This document shows, one piece after another, positions 42,442-51,571 of a DNA stretch of 64,000 nt. The notes below the pieces were generated by a model. That model saw only the letters and a list, made by a program, of their open reading frames with translations. It was not told where the DNA came from and made no database searches. Numbering within the stretch: position 1 is the first letter of the stretch; each line of letters starts with the position of its first letter. The position numbers and the translations under genes were made by a program. The stretch comes from JAGNLV01 sp964612145 (GTDB taxonomy: Bacteria > Zixibacteria > MSB-5A5 > GN15 > FEB-12), in assembly GCA_964612145.1 (NCBI GenBank), contig CAZTBP010000015.1, positions 41,877 to 105,876 of the forward strand. The letters are read 5' to 3'.

Positions 42442-43236
42442 CTACACCCCGACCAGCTCACCCCGCATCACCGTCACCGCCCGCCCCGCCAGCAGCACCC
42501 GTTCTCCGCGCAGCGTCACCCGCACCACCCCGCCCCGCTGCGAGGCCTGGTACCCCACCACTTCCTCACGCCCGACCTTACCCGCCCAGTACGGCCCCAG
42601 CGCACAATGCGCCGATCCCGTCACCGGGTCCTCATTTATTCCCGCTCCCGGTGCAAAAAACCGGGACACAAAATCAAACTGTTCATCCTCCGAACCAGCC
42701 GTCACAATCACCCGTCCCGCATCCGCCGCCTGCAGCGCCCCGAAATCCGGCGAACACCCTCGCACCGCTGCCTCGTCGGCAACTTCTACCAGATAATTCT
42801 GCCCCGCCCAGGCTATATAATTCGCCTCCACCCCGAGCGCCTCAAGAAGCCCTTCCGGAGCCGGTATCGACAACGGCTCCGTCGATGGAAAATCCATCAC
42901 GATCATCTCATCATCGGACGTCACCGGCAGTACCCCACTGCGCGTGTGAAACTTAATCGGATACGACCGCTCAACATGACCCTCTTCCCACAAGACGTGT
43001 GCCGACGCTAACGTGGCATGCCCGCACAACTCGACCTCCACCGAGGGCGTGAACCACCGGAGATTGTAACCCCCGTCGGCCGGATACAAAAATGCCGTCT
43101 CCGAGAGATTCATCTCCCCCGCTACCGCCTGCATCCACTCCTCTTCCCGAGGCCCCTCCATCACACACACGGCCGCCGGGTTGCCCGTAAACGGCTTCTC
43201 GGCAAAGGCGTCGACCTGAACTATCTTCTGTCCCAT
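42442..43236 (-). CDS. PhzF-family isomerase-like protein
   Basis: A 264-residue two-domain protein of the PhzF/diaminopimelate-epimerase fold. The first-domain signature VDAFAEKPFTGNPAAVCVM, the catalytic Glu in MNLSETAFL (about residue 46), FTPSVEVELCGHATLASAHVL and EDPVTGSAHCALGPYW are all present. PhzF itself isomerises a phenazine precursor; most relatives outside phenazine operons have unknown substrates, and there are no phenazine genes here. No ribosome site is evident before ATG 43236. Confidence 0.9.
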   Translation of the reverse strand: MGQKIVQVDAFAEKPFTGNPAAVCVMEGPREEEWMQAVAGEMNLSETAFLYPADGGYNLRWFTPSVEVELCGHATLASAHVLWEEGHVERSYPIKFHTRSGVLPVTSDDEMIVMDFPSTEPLSIPAPEGLLEALGVEANYIAWAGQNYLVEVADEAAVRGCSPDFGALQAADAGRVIVTAGSEDEQFDFVSRFFAPGAGINEDPVTGSAHCALGPYWAGKVGREEVVGYQASQRGGVVRVTLRGERVLLAGRAVTVMRGELVGV

Positions 43237-43306
43237 AGCACCCGTAATTTACCACATCCGCCCGGCACCGTCAACGGCACAGTACATTCGCCAACCACAC
43301 AAAAAA

Positions 43307-43325
43307 GCCCCCGATTCTCGGGGGC
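43307..43325 (-). terminator. intrinsic terminator of the STAS gene
   Basis: GCCCCCGA / TCGGGGGC stem, 3-base loop, followed on the minus strand by six T. Located 27 bases after the stop at 43352. Confidence 0.85.
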
Positions 43326-43351
43326 CTTAAAATCTTCATCTCCGACTCAGC

Positions 43352-43690
43352 CTACGACGCCAGCGCCTTCTTCGCCTCGTCACGGTTGTCGAAATGCTCA
43401 AACACCGAAATCAACCGCGTTATTGTCAGAATCGACTCGATCTTGTCAATATTCGCCAGCACCAGCCGGCCGCCTGCGTTCTTGACCGTGGTCAACGCCG
43501 AGATCAGCATCCCCAGTCCGACCGAATTCATCCAGTCGACCTTCTTCAAATCGACAATTATGTTCTTCTTGTTCTGGGTGATATATTCGTGGACCTTGCC
43601 GTGAAACATGGTCGTTTCTTCACCGCCCATGATCTTCCCTGAAACGTCAAAGACGACAACACCATCTTCAATATTATCCGAAAATTTCAT
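43352..43690 (-). CDS. STAS-domain protein (anti-anti-sigma factor-like)
   Basis: A 112-residue single STAS domain of the SpoIIAA/RsbV type, a regulator that binds anti-sigma kinases when unphosphorylated. VDLKKVDWMNSVGLGMLISAL contains the conserved Ser (about residue 55) that is normally the phosphorylation site. No partner kinase, phosphatase or sigma factor is adjacent, so it probably acts with genes elsewhere. AGAGGT precedes ATG. Confidence 0.88.
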   Translation of the reverse strand: MKFSDNIEDGVVVFDVSGKIMGGEETTMFHGKVHEYITQNKKNIIVDLKKVDWMNSVGLGMLISALTTVKNAGGRLVLANIDKIESILTITRLISVFEHFDNRDEAKKALAS

Positions 43691-44135
43691 ACAACGTGAC
43701 CTCTATCTATTGGTTTTCTTTATCTTGCGTGTCCTAACACGGAAACCGGGCCGGAGGTTTCCGCACCCGCCGAATTCCGGGCCGGCAATGTTCGCCCTGC
43801 CGACCGGTAACGCGGTCAAAATACCCCCTGCCGACCGAAAAGCAAGCTGTTTTTCCCCCGGAAAGCCCCGCACACCACTAACCGGTTGACAGAATTCGAC
43901 AAGTCCGCATAGTATCACTGTACGCGTCCTTGCAGATTACAATATTCGGAAGTTCCCGCGATACCCCACCGCTAACGGTCAACGGAAACGCAGCAACGAA
44001 GCCGCCGCGCCGGCCTCTATTCCCCGACGCGGCGCTCTTTTTTGACCAAACTTGTGCCAAATACAAACGGCGGCACCATCACGGTCCTGCCTTAACCTTC
44101 TTTCACAACGCTCGGCCCCTTCCGGCCGGCCCCCC
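43691..44135. other. 445 bases without a gene
   Basis: Between recA and the STAS gene. It contains an 8-bp inverted repeat CGGAAACC / GGTTTCCG (43740-43763) close to the STAS leader, and a GCCGCG / CGCGGC hairpin followed by TTTTTT on the plus strand near 44000-44043. No convincing reading frame. Confidence 0.45.
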
Positions 44136-45227
44136 TCAGGATTCGACCTCAGCCGTCTCCGTCTCCTTCTCCGCCTCGGGAGCCTCTTCCGGTGCGGCAT
44201 CCGGCTCACGCATCCCTAACTCGATCTGCACCTTGTGATCGATTTCCTGGTAAACCTCCGGATTCTCCATCAAAAACTGCTTCGCATTCTCACGCCCCTG
44301 ACCAAGCCGGTCCTCACCGTACGAATACCACGCACCCGACTTGTCGATAATGCCCTTCTCGACCGCCTTATCAATCAACTCGCCGACCCGTGAAATGCCC
44401 TGGCCGTAAATAATGTCAAACTCCGCCTCCCGGAACGGCGGGGCAACCTTGTTCTTGACCACCCGCACCCGCGTCCGCGACCCGATAACCTCCTGGTTGT
44501 CCTTAATCGTCGCAATCTTGCGGATATCCAGCCGGACCGAACAATAAAATTTCAGCGCATTCCCCCCGGTGGTCGTTTCCGGATTACCGAACATTACCCC
44601 AATCTTCATCCGAATCTGATTGATAAAAACGAGGCAGGTCTTGGATTTCGAAATAATCGCCGTGAGCTTCCGAAGCGCCTGCGACATCAACCGCGCCTGG
44701 AGCCCCATGTGCGCGTCACCCATCTCACCCTCGATCTCCGACCGGGGCGTCAGTGCCGCCACCGAATCTACCACGATAATATCCACCGCGCCGGACCGCA
44801 CCAGCGTTTCGGTAATATCAAGCGCCTGCTCACCCGTGTCCGGCTGAGACACCAGCAGATTATCCGTATCAACCCCCAGCGCCCTCGCATAAGTCGCATC
44901 CAGCGCGTGCTCGGCGTCGACAAACGCCGCCACACCGCCGGTCTTCTGCGCCTCCGCAATCATGTGCAACGCCATCGTTGTCTTACCCGATGACTCCGGA
45001 CCATAAATCTCCACCACCCGGCCACGCGGCACACCGCCGACACCAAGCGCATGATCAACTCCCAGCGACCCGGTCGGGATAACCGATACCTTCTGTACCT
45101 GGTCATCACCCAGCCGCATGATCGCCCCTTTTCCAAACGTCCGCTCAATCTGCGTCAACGCCGCCTCGAGCGCCTTCTTGCGATCTGTTCCGCTCGATGA
45201 TGTCGCCATCTGCTTTTTGCCTTTCAT
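44136..45227 (-). CDS. recA: recombinase RecA
   Basis: A 363-residue ATP-dependent strand-exchange protein of homologous recombination and SOS signalling. Walker A GPESSGKTT, LLVSQPDTGEQAL, the L1 loop GEMGDAHMGLQARLMSQALR, Walker B IIVVDSVAAL, and FINQIRMKIGVMFGNPETTTGGNALKFY (written here in two parts of the protein around the L2 loop) are intact. The C-terminus is strongly acidic (Glu/Ala-rich), as usual. ATG 45227 follows GGGGATAG. ATG 45209 (MATSSSG) is an alternative start. A 7-bp inverted repeat lies 99 bases upstream. Confidence 0.97.
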   Translation of the reverse strand: MKGKKQMATSSSGTDRKKALEAALTQIERTFGKGAIMRLGDDQVQKVSVIPTGSLGVDHALGVGGVPRGRVVEIYGPESSGKTTMALHMIAEAQKTGGVAAFVDAEHALDATYARALGVDTDNLLVSQPDTGEQALDITETLVRSGAVDIIVVDSVAALTPRSEIEGEMGDAHMGLQARLMSQALRKLTAIISKSKTCLVFINQIRMKIGVMFGNPETTTGGNALKFYCSVRLDIRKIATIKDNQEVIGSRTRVRVVKNKVAPPFREAEFDIIYGQGISRVGELIDKAVEKGIIDKSGAWYSYGEDRLGQGRENAKQFLMENPEVYQEIDHKVQIELGMREPDAAPEEAPEAEKETETAEVES

Positions 45228-45325
45228 TATAAAACTATCCCCGTAATTTCACGTTTCCGACTAAGATATAAGGTGTTACCACTCGAATATATCACATTTC
45301 AATGCACTGGTAAAATAGTTTCTTT

Positions 45326-45344
45326 ACTGCCACCTTCTGGCAGT
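45326..45344. promoter_or_regulatory. inverted repeat upstream of recA, possible operator
   Basis: ACTGCCA-CCTTC-TGGCAGT, a perfect 7-bp dyad with a 5-base centre, 99-117 bases before recA. Size and symmetry suit a dimeric repressor such as a LexA-type protein, but it does not match a LexA box that I know. Confidence 0.35.
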
Positions 45345-45563
45345 ATATTCATAGATTTTTTGACATTTTTTCCTACTTTCATACCGCCCCTTACAAGACT
45401 TCTTTATGGATAATCCTAATCCATTATATGCAATAGGTTGCACATCGCCCCAACAAAACACCACCCACCGGCCCATTACCACAACCCCCACTGGCCGACT
45501 AACCACTTATTAGCCATAACCTTAACATCACTTTCCGCAAATCTCATTCACGAGAATCTACAG

Positions 45564-45577
45564 GCATTCTATTTGCT
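45564..45577 (+). promoter_or_regulatory. sigma-54-type promoter of the PEP-CTERM gene
   Basis: AGGCATTCTATTTGCT has GG and GC spaced by exactly ten bases, with the CA and TTT positions of the -24/-12 consensus. It lies about 57 bases before ATG 45634. PEP-CTERM genes in other bacteria are often under sigma-54 control (PrsK/PrsR), which raises its plausibility. Confidence 0.48.
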
Positions 45578-45633
45578 TCCAATCAAAGCAAAGTTGAATA
45601 AACACCCGAACACCTTTTTCCGAGGTATTCTTC

Positions 45634-46275
45634 ATGAAACACACCCTCATTGTTGGTGTACTGGCCCTGCTCTTTATGGTGCCGTCTGCATTCGCTGTAC
45701 CTGCCCTGCAGCTCTATTCTCCCAGCGCAACGTACGACAACACAACTGACACCTGGGTAGTAGAAGCCAGCAACTTCGAACTCTGGCTGGTCACCGCCAA
45801 TGCCGACGAAAACCCGCTCTACGGCGTCCGCATCGTCGCCGCCCTCGAGCAGGGTGTCGACCCAACCGGCTCGATTTCGATCGGCGGTACCACCTTCACC
45901 GATCCGGACTTCATCTACGGTACCCCGCCGTCGAGCCAGGACTCCGGTTCTCTTGCCCCCCACGGCGTCTACCCGACCAACTACGTTGAATTCCTCGTCG
46001 GCGATGTCAACACCGCCCCTGAAACCGTCATGGACTACCAGCCCGGCGAAACCGGATCGACCGACGGCAAGATATTCAAGTACCAGGTGAGCTCAACCTT
46101 CGACTACCTGCACTTCGATGCCTACGGTTACTACGATCCCTACCACTTCAAGTTCGCTCCGTTCTCCCATGACCTCGAAACCACCCCTCCGGGCGAAGTC
46201 CCCGAACCGGCTACCATGCTGCTGTTCGGCCTCGGCCTCGCCGGTGCTGGTGTTATTCGTAAATTTCGGAAGTAA
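45634..46275 (+). CDS. PEP-CTERM exosortase-substrate protein
   Basis: A 213-residue exported protein. It has an N-terminal signal peptide (about 22 residues, ending SAFA), a beta-rich central part without a recognised domain, and a textbook C-terminal sorting signal: VPEPATMLLFGLGL, more hydrophobic residues, then IRKFRK. Such proteins are cut and processed by an exosortase (EpsH/XrtA-like) and usually accompany exopolysaccharide production. No exosortase or EPS gene is in the window. GAGG precedes ATG, and a sigma-54-like promoter and strong terminator frame it as a single-gene unit. Confidence 0.9.
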   Translation: MKHTLIVGVLALLFMVPSAFAVPALQLYSPSATYDNTTDTWVVEASNFELWLVTANADENPLYGVRIVAALEQGVDPTGSISIGGTTFTDPDFIYGTPPSSQDSGSLAPHGVYPTNYVEFLVGDVNTAPETVMDYQPGETGSTDGKIFKYQVSSTFDYLHFDAYGYYDPYHFKFAPFSHDLETTPPGEVPEPATMLLFGLGLAGAGVIRKFRK

Positions 46276-46303
46276 CTTCAGATAACATCTCTCTACGATT
46301 TAA

Positions 46304-46329
46304 GGCGGCCTCACCCGGCCGCCTTTTTT
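46304..46329 (+). terminator. intrinsic terminator of the PEP-CTERM gene
   Basis: GGCGGCC / GGCCGCC stem with a 6-base loop followed by six T, 28 bases after the stop. Confidence 0.88.
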
Positions 46330-46361
46330 CATGCCTTTTCACCATCATCCGTAAAAGTTTA

Positions 46362-46390
46362 TTGACGGACACGATCAATCCTGCTTTTAT
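46362..46390 (+). promoter_or_regulatory. possible dnaE promoter
   Basis: TTGACG (46362-46367), 17-base spacer, TTTTAT (46385-46390), about 150 bases before the dnaE ATG. Confidence 0.38.
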
Positions 46391-46537
46391 GGGAAGGCCG
46401 CCCCCATACAGCATGCAGGGCGCTCGCCAACTGTACTTGCCCGGGCGCGCAGCATCACATTTCAGGCAATCGGATGCCACCGGATGGCACCAGGGCGCGT
46501 ATAACAAGTAAGAACCTGACCACCAATTCGAGTTGCC

Positions 46538-49500
46538 ATGTATTCCAATTTCGTACACCTCCATACACACAGCCAGTACTCACTGCTCGACGGCGCCTGC
46601 CGGCTCGACGACGCCATCAAACTGGCCAAAGAACACCGCATGCCCGCCCTGGCAATTACCGACCACGGCAACATGTTCGGCGCTATCGAGTTTTACTTAA
46701 AAGCCCGTAAAGCCGGCATCAAACCGATTATCGGCTGCGAAGCCTACGTAGCCGGCGGCAGCCGCCACGACAAAAAACCGTCCAACCAATACCCCGACGG
46801 CGGCTTTCACCTGGTCCTGCTCGTCAAAGACATGGAAGGCTACCAGAACCTGATGAAACTCGCCTCGGCCGCCTTCCTCGAAGGCTTCTACCACCGCCCC
46901 AGGATTGACAAAGAACTCCTCCGCCAACACTGCAATGGCCTCATCGCCACCAGCGCCTGCCTCAAAGGCGAAGTCTCCTGGCACCTCCAGGGCGGCCGTA
47001 CCGATGAAGCCGTCGCCGCCGCACTCGAATACCGCGACATCTTCGGCGAAGAAAACTTCTTCCTCGAAATCCAGAACCACGGCCTCGAACCTGAACTCCA
47101 GACTATCCCCCGCATCGACGCCATCTCCCGCGAAACCGGCATCCCGCTGGTCGTCTCCAACGATTGCCACTACCTGCGCAAGGAAGATGCCGAGGCCCAC
47201 GACGCCCTGCTGTGCATCCAGACCGGCAAAATGGTCGATGACACCCAGCGCATGAAATACAACACCAACGAGCTCTATTTCAAATCCGCCAACGAAATGG
47301 AACGAACCTTCGGCGACTTCAAGGAAGCCATGGCCAACACCGTCCGTATCGCCGAAGCCTGCAACCTCGAATTCAAAATGGACAAGCTCCTGCTGCCGGT
47401 CTTCCCTATCCCACAGCCGTTTGAAGGCCCCGATGCCTACCTGCGGCACCTCTGCCAAAAAGGCTGCAAAGAGCGCTATGGCGAAATCACCGACGAAGTC
47501 AAAGAACGACTCGACTATGAACTAAGCATCATCGAGGAAATGGGCTTCGCCGGCTACTTCCTCATCGTAAAAGATTTCTGCGACTACGCCCGGAGCCAGA
47601 AAATCCCGGTCGGCCCCGGCCGCGGCTCTGCCGCCGGATCCATCGTGTCATACGCCCTCGAAATTACCAACATCGACCCTCTCAAATTCGGCCTGCTGTT
47701 CGAACGGTTCCTGAACCCCGAACGCGTCTCCATGCCCGATATCGATATCGATTTCGCCGACCGAGGGCGCGACAAGATTATCAAGTACGTCATTGAGAAA
47801 TACGGCGAAGACTCCGTCTGCCAGATCATCACCTTCGGGACCCTCGCCGCCCGAGGCGTCATCCGCGACATCGGACGCGTCCTCGGCATGCCCTACGGCG
47901 ATGTCGACAAAATCGCCAAGATGATCCCCGAGGGACCCGGCCAGACCATCCAGGACGCCCTCAAAAAAGTCCCCGAACTGGCCGCCCTGAAAAAACAGGA
48001 CCAGCGCGTCGCCCGGATCCTCGACTACGCCATGACCCTCCACGGCCTCGCCCGCCATTGCTCAACCCATGCCGCCGGCGTCGTCATCGCACCCTCAAAA
48101 CTGACCGACTACGTCCCGCTATTCAAAAGCAGCCGCGACGAAATAACCACGCAGTACGATATGAAAATGGTCGAAAAAATCGGCCTCCTCAAAATGGACT
48201 TCCTCGGACTGCGCACCCTGACTGTCATCGACGACGCCCTCCACATGATCAAAGAGAACCATCCCGAGGTCAACATCGACATCGATAACATCCCGCTCGA
48301 TGATCAGCCCGTCTACAAACTCTTTGCCCGAGGCGAGACCATCGGCATCTTTCAGTTTGAGTCCCCCGGCATGCGGGACTACCTGCGCAAGCTCATCCCG
48401 ACAAAATTTACCGACCTCACCGTTATGAACGCCCTCTACCGGCCCGGCCCGCTCGACTCCGGCATGATCGACATCTACATCGACCGCAAACACGGCCGGC
48501 AAAAAGTCGAATTCCTTCATCCTATCCTCGAGGAAATCCTGGGCGACACCTATGGCGTTATCGTCTTCCAGGAGCAGGTCCTCAAAATCGCCAATAACAT
48601 GGCCGGCTATTCCCTCGGCAAAGCCGACTTCCTCCGTAAAGCGATGGGTAAAAAAGACGCCAACCTCATGGCCGAACAGAAAAAAGAATTTCTCGCCGGC
48701 ACCGAGAAAATCGGGATCGATCCGAAAATCTCCAACGAGGTTTTCCACCAGATCGAGACCTTCGCCCGATACGGCTTCAACAAGGCCCACTCCACCTGCT
48801 ACGCCTTTGTGGCCTACCAGACCGCCTACTTAAAACACTACTACCCCAGGGAGTTCATGGCCGCCCTGATGAGCTCGGAAATCAACGACTCCGACCGCAT
48901 CAACACCATCCTCGAGGAATGCCGACGCGCCGGTATTGAGGTCCTCCCGCCCGACGTCAACCACTCCATGGCCGATTTCTCAGTGCCCGACAATGTAGTC
49001 CGCTTCGGCCTGCAGGCCATCAAAAACGTCGGCAGCACACCCGCCCAGGCCATCGTCGACGAACGCCTCGAAAACGGCCCGTACGAAGACCTCGCCGACA
49101 TTGTCACCCGTGTACCGACCAAAAGCCTCAACCGCCGGATCCTCGAATCATTGATTTACGCCGGCGCCTGCGACTCACTCCCCGGCACCCGCGCCCAAAA
49201 AGCCGCCGTGGTCGAGCCGATGCTCGAATTTGCCCACAAGGTCGCCGCCGCCAGCTCCTCTCATGACCTTTTTGCCGACTCCGGCGGCACAATCAGCCGC
49301 GTCGCTCCGGTCATGCCCGAAATCGACGATTGGTCGCGGACCGAACGCCTCGCCAACGAAAAAGCCACCCTCGGGTTCTGGGTCTCCGGCCACCCGCTGG
49401 ACGCCTATCGCGATGAACTGAAATCGTTTACAACCTGCAGCAACGACCGGCTCAAAGAAGCCACCGACGGCCGCGAAGTCACTATCGGCGGCATTATCAC

Positions 49501-49984
49501 CAACGTCAGCAAGAAAGTCGATAAAAAGGGTAACATGATGGCGTTCGTGACCTTAGAAGACTATACCGGCGCCACGGAACTCATACTCTTTTCGAGTTGT
49601 TTCGATACCTGTAAAGAGTATATTGAGGCCGAGCAGATGATCCTGGTAACCGGACGGGTTTCCACGCGCGAGGGCGAAGCCCCCAAAATCATCGGAAACG
49701 AAGTCATGGCGCTGGAAAAACTCACGGAACGGTTCACCTGTCAACTGGTTATAAAGATCGATGCCGACTGTTCCGACAACCTGATAGAGCAGGCCCTGGA
49801 AACCATCGAGCAATTCAAAGGCAACACGCCCGTACTGCTCACCACCAGGGAAAACGGCTCTGAGGTATACATACGGTCTCGCAAATACTCGGTAAATCCG
49901 GACTTTACCCTGCTCAATAGCTTGAAATCGATTCTGGGTGAAACCGGGGCCTACCTGCGACCGTTGCAGAAAAAGGAAAGTTAG
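46538..49984 (+). CDS. dnaE: DNA polymerase III subunit alpha
   Basis: The replicative polymerase, 1148 residues. Domains in order: PHP (HTHSQYSLLDGA at about residue 8, with metal-binding His/Asp residues), palm with GPGRGSAAGS and the catalytic PDIDIDF (about residues 400-406), thumb and fingers (FNKAHSTCYAFVAYQTAYLK), helix-hairpin-helix (ALQAIKNVG, about 830), and a C-terminal OB fold (VTIGGIITNVSKKVDKKGNM, about 985). This is the DnaE1 type rather than PolC or DnaE2. No ribosome site is obvious before ATG 46538. Two thioredoxin-like genes follow on the same strand. Confidence 0.96.
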   Translation: MYSNFVHLHTHSQYSLLDGACRLDDAIKLAKEHRMPALAITDHGNMFGAIEFYLKARKAGIKPIIGCEAYVAGGSRHDKKPSNQYPDGGFHLVLLVKDMEGYQNLMKLASAAFLEGFYHRPRIDKELLRQHCNGLIATSACLKGEVSWHLQGGRTDEAVAAALEYRDIFGEENFFLEIQNHGLEPELQTIPRIDAISRETGIPLVVSNDCHYLRKEDAEAHDALLCIQTGKMVDDTQRMKYNTNELYFKSANEMERTFGDFKEAMANTVRIAEACNLEFKMDKLLLPVFPIPQPFEGPDAYLRHLCQKGCKERYGEITDEVKERLDYELSIIEEMGFAGYFLIVKDFCDYARSQKIPVGPGRGSAAGSIVSYALEITNIDPLKFGLLFERFLNPERVSMPDIDIDFADRGRDKIIKYVIEKYGEDSVCQIITFGTLAARGVIRDIGRVLGMPYGDVDKIAKMIPEGPGQTIQDALKKVPELAALKKQDQRVARILDYAMTLHGLARHCSTHAAGVVIAPSKLTDYVPLFKSSRDEITTQYDMKMVEKIGLLKMDFLGLRTLTVIDDALHMIKENHPEVNIDIDNIPLDDQPVYKLFARGETIGIFQFESPGMRDYLRKLIPTKFTDLTVMNALYRPGPLDSGMIDIYIDRKHGRQKVEFLHPILEEILGDTYGVIVFQEQVLKIANNMAGYSLGKADFLRKAMGKKDANLMAEQKKEFLAGTEKIGIDPKISNEVFHQIETFARYGFNKAHSTCYAFVAYQTAYLKHYYPREFMAALMSSEINDSDRINTILEECRRAGIEVLPPDVNHSMADFSVPDNVVRFGLQAIKNVGSTPAQAIVDERLENGPYEDLADIVTRVPTKSLNRRILESLIYAGACDSLPGTRAQKAAVVEPMLEFAHKVAAASSSHDLFADSGGTISRVAPVMPEIDDWSRTERLANEKATLGFWVSGHPLDAYRDELKSFTTCSNDRLKEATDGREVTIGGIITNVSKKVDKKGNMMAFVTLEDYTGATELILFSSCFDTCKEYIEAEQMILVTGRVSTREGEAPKIIGNEVMALEKLTERFTCQLVIKIDADCSDNLIEQALETIEQFKGNTPVLLTTRENGSEVYIRSRKYSVNPDFTLLNSLKSILGETGAYLRPLQKKES

Positions 49985-50011
49985 TTCAGGACATACAACA
50001 AGGTAGACTTT

Positions 50012-50545
50012 ATGAAAGCTCTCAAACACACCCTCCTCGCTGGATTCCTGGTCCTCGTCGCCGCCGCTGTGATTATCGCCGGCGAAGACTCCAGGGCCGA
50101 CGACAGTGAGGCCGTCAAACCTGAAAGCATCCAGTGGGTCGCCTTCGACGTCGGACTCGAACGCGCCGAAAAAGAAAATAAACACGTCTTTGTCGACTTC
50201 ACCGCCAAATGGTGCGGCTACTGCAAGAAAATGGATCGGGAAACCTTCTCCAAACCCGAAGTCATCGACATGCTGAACGAAAAATTCATCCCGGTCAAGG
50301 TCGACGGTGACTCCAAGGATACCCTGGACATTAAAGGCTACAAAATCACCGAGGCCAACCTGACCAAAACCGAATTTGGCGTGCGCGGCTACCCGACCTT
50401 CTGGTTCCTCACCCCCGAGGGCAGCAAACTGGGGAATATCACGGGCTACCGCCCACCCAACGTCATGATGGAGGCGTTCGAATTCGTCTCCGAACGAAAA
50501 TACGATACCACCGGCACTCAACAGCCGCAGGAAGAGAACAAATAG
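50012..50545 (+). CDS. exported thioredoxin-fold protein (CGYC)
   Basis: A 177-residue protein with a signal peptide or N-terminal anchor (about residues 5-24) and one thioredoxin domain: HVFVDFTAKWCGYCKKMDRETF (redox pair in WCGYCK, about residue 66), followed by VPVKVDGD-like and GVRGYPTFWFLTPEG segments with the cis-Pro. It resembles the Thioredoxin_7/DsbD-gamma group and probably acts as a periplasmic thiol reductase or oxidase. It starts 27 bases after dnaE. A Gln/Glu-rich tail ends it. Confidence 0.86.
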   Translation: MKALKHTLLAGFLVLVAAAVIIAGEDSRADDSEAVKPESIQWVAFDVGLERAEKENKHVFVDFTAKWCGYCKKMDRETFSKPEVIDMLNEKFIPVKVDGDSKDTLDIKGYKITEANLTKTEFGVRGYPTFWFLTPEGSKLGNITGYRPPNVMMEAFEFVSERKYDTTGTQQPQEENK

Positions 50546-50678
50546 CCGCCTCGCGCGTACAACAACCTGAAAGATTCTTACGGGCCCGTTCCTGCGAAAA
50601 ATTTTAGTATTCACGCGGAGCGGGCTTCGTTATATCAAACACGAAGAAAACGATTAATAGACTCAGGAATACGTCACG

Positions 50679-51281
50679 ATGAAAAAGACGCTGATAACTC
50701 TCGCCGCCCTCACTGTTCTGGCCATGCTCGCACTCGGCTGCGGCGGCGACGACTCCTCCGCCGACAAATCACAGACCGACCGCGCCCGCACCGCCGACCA
50801 GGGCAGTTCCAGCCCCAATGCGGTCCCGACTGAGGAAATCACTTTCACCCTCCGCGACTCCGAAGGCAACGTCCACAACGCCGGCGAATGGATCGGCCAA
50901 CAGCCGGTCGTCCTCAACTTCTGGGGCTCCTGGTGCGGCTACTGCCGCAAAGAAACGCCGGACCTCGTCAAACTCTACGACGAGTACAAAGCCAAAGGCG
51001 TCGAAATTCTCGGCATGACCATCAACGACACCCCCGCCAAAGCCAACGCCTTTGCCGAACAATACAACATGACCTGGCCGCTGCTGATGGCCGACAACAG
51101 CATCGCCGCTATGTTCGGCATCCGAGGCGCCCCCACGACTATTTTCCTCGATGCCGAGGGCAATGTCGTGCAGGTCGAGGACTACAACGGCACCATGGTC
51201 AACCGATTCACCGGCGCACGCGACTACGAAACCCTCAAACGCGGTTTCGAAGCCGTCCTCCGGCAGTCCGCCTCATCCTGA
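50679..51281 (+). CDS. TlpA/ResA-like thiol-disulfide lipoprotein
   Basis: A 200-residue lipoprotein (lipobox LALGC, Cys about 21) with a Ser/Asp-rich linker, then an AhpC/TlpA-type redoxin domain: FTLRDSEGNVHNAGEWIG, VLNFWGSWCGYCRKETPDLV (CGYC, about residue 91) and IRGAPTTIFLDAEG with cis-Pro. Family members reduce disulfides in the periplasm, often for cytochrome c maturation, which fits the c-type haem protein encoded 1.3 kb away on the other strand. That link is inference. Confidence 0.88.
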   Translation: MKKTLITLAALTVLAMLALGCGGDDSSADKSQTDRARTADQGSSSPNAVPTEEITFTLRDSEGNVHNAGEWIGQQPVVLNFWGSWCGYCRKETPDLVKLYDEYKAKGVEILGMTINDTPAKANAFAEQYNMTWPLLMADNSIAAMFGIRGAPTTIFLDAEGNVVQVEDYNGTMVNRFTGARDYETLKRGFEAVLRQSASS

Positions 51282-51318
51282 GTCCTCGGACGCTTCGATT
51301 CGACAATTTACCAGGTAC

Positions 51319-51401
51319 CCCACGCACCCCCAGGTGCGTGGGTCGATCTCATCAATTACACCGATATTCCCCCGTAGCCCACGCACGTCTTCGTGCGTGG
51401 G
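51319..51401. repeat. two copies of a GC-rich palindrome with a common core
   Basis: CCCACGCACC-n4-GGTGCGTGGG (51319-51342) and CCCACGCACG-n4-CGTGCGTGGG (51378-51401), both followed by TCGA and 59 bases apart. Ten-bp stems with 4-base loops that differ. They look like REP-type intergenic palindromes after the TlpA gene. With only two units and no spacer regularity this is not a CRISPR. Confidence 0.6.
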
Positions 51402-51430
51402 TCGACCACTTAACACCACCGCCGCGTCCC

Positions 51431-51475
51431 GTCATTCCGAAGAGTCCGCCGGAGACGGACGACGAAGAAATCTTT
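51431..51475. repeat. possible dispersed intergenic element
   Basis: The stretch from GTCATTCCGA to AGAAATCTTT with an internal GTCCG / CGGAC dyad resembles a short intergenic element (GTCATTC....GAAGAATC) that recurs in many bacterial genomes. Recognised by eye only. Confidence 0.35.
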
Positions 51476-51510
51476 CCCTGACTTCCACGCACCACCCCAC
51501 CAAACAGCAA

Positions 51511-51537
51511 AAGGCGAGACCATACCGGCCCCGCCTT
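51511..51537 (-). terminator. terminator of the bd-like pair
   Basis: AAGGCG / CGCCTT stem with a 15-base loop that can pair further (GGGGCC / GGTCTC region), followed on the minus strand by a short T-rich stretch. Thirty-five bases after the stop at 51572. Confidence 0.5.
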
Positions 51538-51571
51538 CTCCATTCACATCCGAAAGGTCCTTCAATTCACA

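Noticed and set aside
42442..43236. Phenazine biosynthesis suggested by the PhzF-like gene
   Set aside because: PhzF relatives are widespread outside phenazine pathways and no other phz gene is present.
51319..51401. Possible start of a CRISPR array
   Set aside because: Only two copies; each is itself a palindrome with a variable loop, and there is no cas gene.
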